Shown here: in pieces, positions 13,774 to 18,078 of the stretch
Numbering within the stretch: position 1 is the first letter of the stretch
Layout: the number at the start of each line of letters is the position of its first letter
Source: Acidobacteriota bacterium
GTDB taxonomy: Bacteria; Acidobacteriota; Terriglobia; Terriglobales; Acidobacteriaceae
Assembly (NCBI GenBank): GCA_025353435.1
Contig: JANXQR010000155.1
Location: 1-18,078 of the forward strand
Direction of reading: 5' to 3'
DNA length: 18,078 bases
Position numbers and translations under genes: made by a program
The notes under the pieces: generated by a model
What the model saw: only the letters and a program-made list of their open reading frames with translations
The model's database searches: none
Told to the model about the DNA's origin: nothing

Positions 13774-16167
13774 ATGTTCCGGACTTCCCCGCGCCACTGG
13801 CTATCGATCGCACTCGTGTCCGCGGCTTCCCTGTCCGTCACAGTTTTCGTTTCCGCCACCACCGATCCGGCCTCACCGTCTGCCACTCCAAGTGCCGCCA
13901 CTCCCGCGTCCGACACAAGCAACGTCCCGGCATCCTACACCGCCGCCATCAAGGTCACCGGCCCCACCACGCAATTCCACGACTCCGTCGCCGGCCGTTA
14001 CAACTACGCCTTCGGCAAGCAGTCGCCGTTCCTGCCCTCCAACGCCACCTCGGCCAACGGCCAGTTCCTCAGCCCCAAGAGCTTTTACACGGCCGAATAC
14101 TGCGGCCACTGCCACAAAGAGGCCTACCACCAGTGGCGCCAATCAGTTCATTCCAATAGCTTTCGCGCGCCCTGGTATCTCAAGAACGTTAACCTCCTCA
14201 TCGACGTGAAGGGCGTGCAGTTCTCTCGCCACTGCGAGGGCTGCCACAACCCCGTCGCTCTGCTCTCCGGCGACCTCTCCCAGGGGATGCCTAAGAAACG
14301 CCCCTTTGAGGATGAAGGCATCACCTGCTCCACCTGCCACTCCATCGAGTCGACTGATGCCACTGGCACAGGCTCCTACGTCATGGGAATCCCAGCCGTA
14401 CTGGTCGACGAAAACGGCGCGCCCATCACCCGCCCAGTCTCAGACGGCGAAGTCCTCGCCCACCTCGATCGCCATTCTAAGGCGGTCATGCGCCCCCTCT
14501 ACAATACCGCCGAATTCTGCGCAGCATGCCACAAAGCCGCCATCCCGGCCAGCCTTGACGACTACAAGTTCCTCCGCGCCATCTCCCTTTACGACGAATG
14601 GCAGGCCGCCAGCTTCACCAAGCAGTCGCCGCTTCCCTTCTACCGCAAGGACTCCATCTCCACCTGCCAGACCTGCCACATGCCCCGCGAAGCCCTCAGC
14701 GGCGATCAAGACGATCCAGGCGCCAAAGAAGGCAAACTGGTCTCGCACCGCTGGCTCGGCGGCAATACCCTCATGCCGCAGTACTACAACTACCCCGAGC
14801 AGGCTGAAAAACTCGTCAACTTCCTCAAGAACGGCTTCGATGGCAAAGGCGTCTTCAACGTCGACATCTTCGCGCTGGAACCCGATCCGCCCGTCAACGA
14901 AACGCCGTCTGCAGACAGCTCCAGTCCGGCCAACGCCAAGCTTATCGCCCCCCTCGGCCTGAGTCCCTTCAGCATCACGCCCGGAGAAGCCCTAACCGCC
15001 GACGTCGTCATCCAGAACAAAGGCATCGCCCACTCCTTCATTCCCGAGCAGCGCGACTTCTATGAAGCCTGGATCAACTTCGTCGTCAAGAATTCCGCCG
15101 GCAAGACCCTCGCCGAGAGCGGCTTCCTCCAACCCGACGGCAACCTCGATCCCTCGGCTCACTCCTTCACCAACCGCCTTGTCAATATCAAGGGCGAGCT
15201 CAACGACCTCCATCAGATCTGGCGCAACCGCGTCCTTGCCTACAACAACACCATCCAGTCCGGCCGCTCCCAACTGGCGCGCTATCGCTTCCGTGTCCCC
15301 AAAAACCTCAAGGGCCAGTTCACCATCACGGCCACGGTTCGTTACCGCCGCTTCAACCAGCACTTCATTGACTACGCCATGGACGAGACCGGCCCGGCCG
15401 CGGGAAAGCACTATCCTCAGCCCATCGTGGACATGGCCTCCCAAACCCGCACACTCTCGATTGGCGAGAACTCGCCGGCGGCCCCTGGTCCTGGCGAAAA
15501 TCCGGAGTGGCAGCGCTGGAATAACTACGGCATCGCCCTCCTCGACGCGCAGCAGTACGAAGCCTCCGTGCACGCCTTTGAGCGCGTCGCCACCCTTCGC
15601 CCAGACTACGCTGACGCCTTCACCAATCAGGCCATCGTTGAAATCTTCTGGGAGCGTTACGACGAAGCAAAGGCCAACCTGGCCAAGGCCCTCACCATCC
15701 TCCCGGGCGACCCACGCGCCCTTTACTACCGCGCCTTAGTCGAGCGCAACGCCAGCCAGGTTGATGAAGCCATCACCGACCTGCAAGCCGTCCTCGACAA
15801 GTACCCGCGAGCCAAGGATGCCCTCCGCGAGCTCGGCTTTTCCCTCTACCAGAAGCACGATTACCCCGCGGCGCGGTCGGCCTACGAACGCTTGCAGGTC
15901 GTCGATCCTGACGATCTAGCCGCTCACTACCAGCTCGCCATCCTCTACCGCCGCCTCGGCGAAAAGGACAAGGCCGCCATCGAGTCCGCCAAGTTCGCCG
16001 ACCAGAAAGACGACCCCACCGCCTCCGAATATGCGCTTCAATACCTGGGCAAGCACCCTGAAGTCGCAGCCGAAAGCGTCGTCTGGCACACCCACGACCT
16101 GACCGGCGACCCCATCAAGCGCCCCGACCACATCGAATACAAATACATTCCCGGCGCTGGCTTCTAG
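13774..16167 (+). CDS. exported pentaheme c-type cytochrome with C-terminal TPR repeats
   Basis: Predicted periplasmic or secreted electron-transfer protein, 797 residues. The ATG at 13774 is chosen because it opens a signal peptide (FRTSPRHWLSIALVSAASLS, cleavage plausible after the following VSA) and has GGAG upstream; the frame runs further up to a GTG at 13672 but that part is not family-like. Five CxxCH heme sites follow: CGHCH 110, CEGCH 154, CSTCH 185, CAACH 249 and CQTCH 298. Next comes a beta-type domain with NKGIAHSF (His420), resembling the NxGxGHxxPTG segment of cytochrome c554-like multiheme proteins and perhaps giving an axial heme ligand. Residues about 578-746 form roughly five TPR helix pairs, suited to protein binding. 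It is divergent from nuoA. The electron partner is unknown, and no catalytic signature of NrfA or hydroxylamine oxidoreductase was seen. Confidence 0.9.
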   Translation: MFRTSPRHWLSIALVSAASLSVTVFVSATTDPASPSATPSAATPASDTSNVPASYTAAIKVTGPTTQFHDSVAGRYNYAFGKQSPFLPSNATSANGQFLSPKSFYTAEYCGHCHKEAYHQWRQSVHSNSFRAPWYLKNVNLLIDVKGVQFSRHCEGCHNPVALLSGDLSQGMPKKRPFEDEGITCSTCHSIESTDATGTGSYVMGIPAVLVDENGAPITRPVSDGEVLAHLDRHSKAVMRPLYNTAEFCAACHKAAIPASLDDYKFLRAISLYDEWQAASFTKQSPLPFYRKDSISTCQTCHMPREALSGDQDDPGAKEGKLVSHRWLGGNTLMPQYYNYPEQAEKLVNFLKNGFDGKGVFNVDIFALEPDPPVNETPSADSSSPANAKLIAPLGLSPFSITPGEALTADVVIQNKGIAHSFIPEQRDFYEAWINFVVKNSAGKTLAESGFLQPDGNLDPSAHSFTNRLVNIKGELNDLHQIWRNRVLAYNNTIQSGRSQLARYRFRVPKNLKGQFTITATVRYRRFNQHFIDYAMDETGPAAGKHYPQPIVDMASQTRTLSIGENSPAAPGPGENPEWQRWNNYGIALLDAQQYEASVHAFERVATLRPDYADAFTNQAIVEIFWERYDEAKANLAKALTILPGDPRALYYRALVERNASQVDEAITDLQAVLDKYPRAKDALRELGFSLYQKHDYPAARSAYERLQVVDPDDLAAHYQLAILYRRLGEKDKAAIESAKFADQKDDPTASEYALQYLGKHPEVAAESVVWHTHDLTGDPIKRPDHIEYKYIPGAGF

Positions 16168-16260
16168 CCTCGCTCGCAAGCCCCTTCTCACTCTCTCCGA
16201 CGAGGCTTGGAGTAGAGTGGTGATTGTTATTTATAGGGCTTTTCAGAAAGGCGGAACCGC

Positions 16261-17193
16261 ATGTTGCCGTCTAATTCCGATTTCTACAAAGACTTGATCG
16301 ACCAGATGAGCGACGGCGTGTATTTTGTCGACTGCGATCGCAAAATCGTCTATTGGAACAACGGCGCATTCAATCTGACCGGCTACACAGCCAGTGAGCT
16401 GGTTGGCCGATCGTGCTTCGACGAAATCTTGTGCCACGTCGGGTACGACGGCAAAAGACTCTGCCAGGATGGGTGCCCGCTTTCAGCTTCAATCGAAGAT
16501 GGTGCTTCCCACGAAGCAAATGTGTTTCTCCGCCACAAAGAGGGACGTCGAGTACCCGTAAATGTCCGTGTCCAGCCTATGCGTGGCAACGATGGTGAGA
16601 TCATCGGGGCCATCGAAATCTTCAGCGACGACTCGGCTCAAACCGAAGCGCGCCGCAAAGTTGAAGCAATGCGAAGGCTGGCTTTTCTCGACCATCTCAC
16701 CCAGCTTCCCAATCGCCGATTCATGGAGATGTCCCTCGCCACCGCACTGGCTGAATTCCAAATACATCAGGACCCTTTCGGTGTCCTCGCCCTCGACCTG
16801 AACAAGTTCAAGCACATCAACGATACATTTGGACACGCTTGCGGCGATCGAACCTTACAGGAGTTGGCCAAGACCCTCGTAGGATCGCTGCGGTCAGCCG
16901 ACGTCATTGGTCGCTGGGGCGGCGACGAATTCCTGGTCATCCTCCCCAACGTACACATCGAATTGTTGAAGAGTCTGGCCGAGCGCTGCTCGGTAATCGT
17001 GGAACGAATGGCCATCCCCGACGGGTTCGGCGGAACTTTGACTCTATCCATTTCAGTCGGGGCAACGCTGGCCCGCCCCGGAGACATTACAACCGACTTG
17101 GTTAACCGGGCCGACGAGCTCATGTATCAAGACAAGTTGAAGGGTCGAGCGCCTGACCCAACATCGCACCAGGCATCCAGCGTAGAAGAGTGA
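16261..17193 (+). CDS. PAS-GGDEF diguanylate cyclase
   Basis: Cytoplasmic enzyme predicted to make cyclic di-GMP from two GTP, 310 residues, with no transmembrane segment. Residues about 7-130 form a PAS sensor (DGVYFVDCDRKIVYWNNGAF, then GYTASELVGRSC). A linker helix leads to the GGDEF domain (about 137-298), which opens with DHLTQLPNRRFM. The catalytic motif GGDEF is intact at 220-224. An RxxD inhibitory site (RSAD, 211-214) lies exactly five residues before it, so the enzyme should be active and feedback-inhibited. The PAS carries four cysteines, 52, 58, 68 and 72, the last two in LCQDGCPL, which could respond to redox state or bind metal. AAGGCGG precedes the ATG. No strong promoter was identified, although an AT-rich stretch lies at 16223-16235. 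Confidence 0.94.
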   Translation: MLPSNSDFYKDLIDQMSDGVYFVDCDRKIVYWNNGAFNLTGYTASELVGRSCFDEILCHVGYDGKRLCQDGCPLSASIEDGASHEANVFLRHKEGRRVPVNVRVQPMRGNDGEIIGAIEIFSDDSAQTEARRKVEAMRRLAFLDHLTQLPNRRFMEMSLATALAEFQIHQDPFGVLALDLNKFKHINDTFGHACGDRTLQELAKTLVGSLRSADVIGRWGGDEFLVILPNVHIELLKSLAERCSVIVERMAIPDGFGGTLTLSISVGATLARPGDITTDLVNRADELMYQDKLKGRAPDPTSHQASSVEE

Positions 17194-17212
17194 TTCGTGT
17201 CTACGGGCGCCT

Positions 17213-18078
17213 CTACTCCGACCGACTGCGCATTGACAACTGATCCGCCCGGCTCCCAAAAATCCCATACTTCACTTCCAGAAATTCCCGCAGCCCCTCC
17301 GGCACCACCGCCGCCAATTCCTGCCAAGTCAGCATCAGGCACCGTGTCCGCATCTCCGCATTCCTTACTGCCGCCATCACGCGAAACCACGCCTCTCGCA
17401 AATCCGGCCTTCGCTCATCGCAGATTACGCAAAACCGCGCCCCCGCCGAATACGCCGCCAGCACATTGCGAATCAATTGATAGCTCCGATACCGCACCTC
17501 ACGCGGAGCGCGCTCCTCTGCCTCCGCAATCAGTCCTGAATGAAATTCCCTTGCAATCGCCCCCGCTTCATCCGGCGCCAAGCCAGCCGTATCCTCCCAC
17601 TCCTGCGAAAATTCCTCCGCAAACTCGACCGCCTGCTTCTTGCGGACAAGCACCACCTCCAACCGCGGCAGCAGCTCACGATCGAACACCAAATCAAAAT
17701 CCCGATACCCTTCCACAATCGTCGCGGCGCGGATCTGAAAATCCCCTTCCGTCAGCTTCGCCTCCACCAGCAAATCGCCCCAGCGCATATCCACTTCTGT
17801 CCGATCGAACAGCCCCGAAGCCAGCGGCACCCGCGCCTTCCACCCGAACGCCGGCGCCTCATCTGCTGTCACGCCAAGAATTCGCCGAACCGCGGGTGTC
17901 CCAGATGCACAAAAGCAATTCATCAGCAGCGCATCCGAACTCATGCACGAGTCAAGCTCCCGCCACTTCCGCTTCGCATCTTCCGGCTTCGGCAAACCCC
18001 GCCCATGCGTATGAATCTTCGCAAACCGCTTAGCCCAATCCGGCCTGCTCAGAATTGCCGCGAATGCCGCATCGTAGA
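17213..18078 (-). CDS. unrecognised protein with PD-(D/E)XK-like nuclease core, 5'-truncated by the window edge
   Basis: The frame stays open to the right edge, so the TTG at 17995 is not a reliable start and the N-terminus lies outside the window. About 288 residues are visible. A central segment reads TEVDMRWGDLLVEAKLTEGD (17756-17798 region), an Asp-x8-Glu-x-Lys arrangement of the PD-(D/E)XK phosphodiesterase fold. Further on come YQLIRNVLAAYS, with a Gln and Tyr placed as in several members of that fold, and FCVICDERRPDLREAWF. No signal peptide or membrane helix is seen. It may belong to one of the putative restriction-endonuclease-like families (the PGN_0703 type comes to mind), but this is from memory and unverified. 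It is convergent with the diguanylate cyclase, 19 bases away, with no terminator between. Confidence 0.7.
   Translation of the reverse strand, partial: YDAAFAAILSRPDWAKRFAKIHTHGRGLPKPEDAKRKWRELDSCMSSDALLMNCFCASGTPAVRRILGVTADEAPAFGWKARVPLASGLFDRTEVDMRWGDLLVEAKLTEGDFQIRAATIVEGYRDFDLVFDRELLPRLEVVLVRKKQAVEFAEEFSQEWEDTAGLAPDEAGAIAREFHSGLIAEAEERAPREVRYRSYQLIRNVLAAYSAGARFCVICDERRPDLREAWFRVMAAVRNAEMRTRCLMLTWQELAAVVPEGLREFLEVKYGIFGSRADQLSMRSRSE

Noticed and set aside
16166..16207. Inverted repeat AGCCTCG / CGAGGCT after the cytochrome stop, considered as a terminator
   Set aside because: The seven-base arms are 28 bases apart and no T-run follows, so a Rho-independent terminator cannot be supported.
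16207..16235. TTGGAG with 17-base spacer and TTTATA as a promoter for the diguanylate cyclase
   Set aside because: The -10 match is only three of six bases; the AT-rich stretch is suggestive but not enough to call a promoter.
17197..18033. Plus-strand open frame of 278 codons, very rich in Pro, Ala and Ser
   Set aside because: It is the antisense shadow of the minus-strand nuclease-like gene. Its composition is that of complementary GC-rich codons and it has no family features.
1..18078. CRISPR arrays, tRNA or rRNA genes, insertion sequences and integrase or attachment sites
   Set aside because: None seen on reading both strands by eye; the only tandem repeats are the short ones listed.

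Overview
The window is a chromosomal segment of moderately high GC from a Gram-negative aerobe. Its gene content would fit an acidobacterium of the Terriglobia type: a split complex I operon, a multiheme-TPR secreted protein and short GGGAC-type repeats at gene junctions. That placement is an inference from general resemblance and was not tested by any search.

Layout: (1) 2-1096, plus strand, is the C-terminal part of a class I glutamine synthetase cut by the left edge and followed by a clear hairpin/T-run terminator. (2) 1226-13494, minus strand, is one long respiratory complex I operon, read from right to left as nuoA-B-C-D-I-H-J-K-L-M1-M2-N. Most junctions are 4-bp start/stop overlaps or gaps of a few bases. 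nuoE, nuoF and nuoG (the NADH-oxidising module) are absent, nuoI precedes nuoH, and there are two unlike nuoM genes in tandem. NuoL has a lateral-helix region roughly 25-30 residues longer than usual, which matches the described '2M' complex I class with a fourth antiporter-like subunit. The second NuoM lacks the conserved Lys of its seventh transmembrane region. (3) 13495-13773 is a divergent control region with a 12-bp palindrome and a separate hairpin. (4) 13774-16167, plus strand, is an exported pentaheme c-type cytochrome fused to C-terminal TPR repeats. (5) 16261-17193, plus strand, is a PAS-GGDEF diguanylate cyclase with an intact catalytic motif and I-site and a cysteine-rich PAS domain. 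(6) 17213-18078, minus strand, is the C-terminal part of an unrecognised protein with a PD-(D/E)XK-like nuclease core, cut by the right edge.

Together the central genes make the quinone-reducing, ion-pumping part of complex I (peripheral B, C, D, I; membrane A, H, J, K, L, M, M, N). The electron-input module must be encoded elsewhere or be replaced by another donor. The divergently transcribed multiheme protein is a plausible co-regulated redox partner, but nothing in the sequence proves a link.

No tRNA, rRNA, CRISPR array, insertion sequence or integrase was seen. No gap longer than 300 bases lacks a gene.
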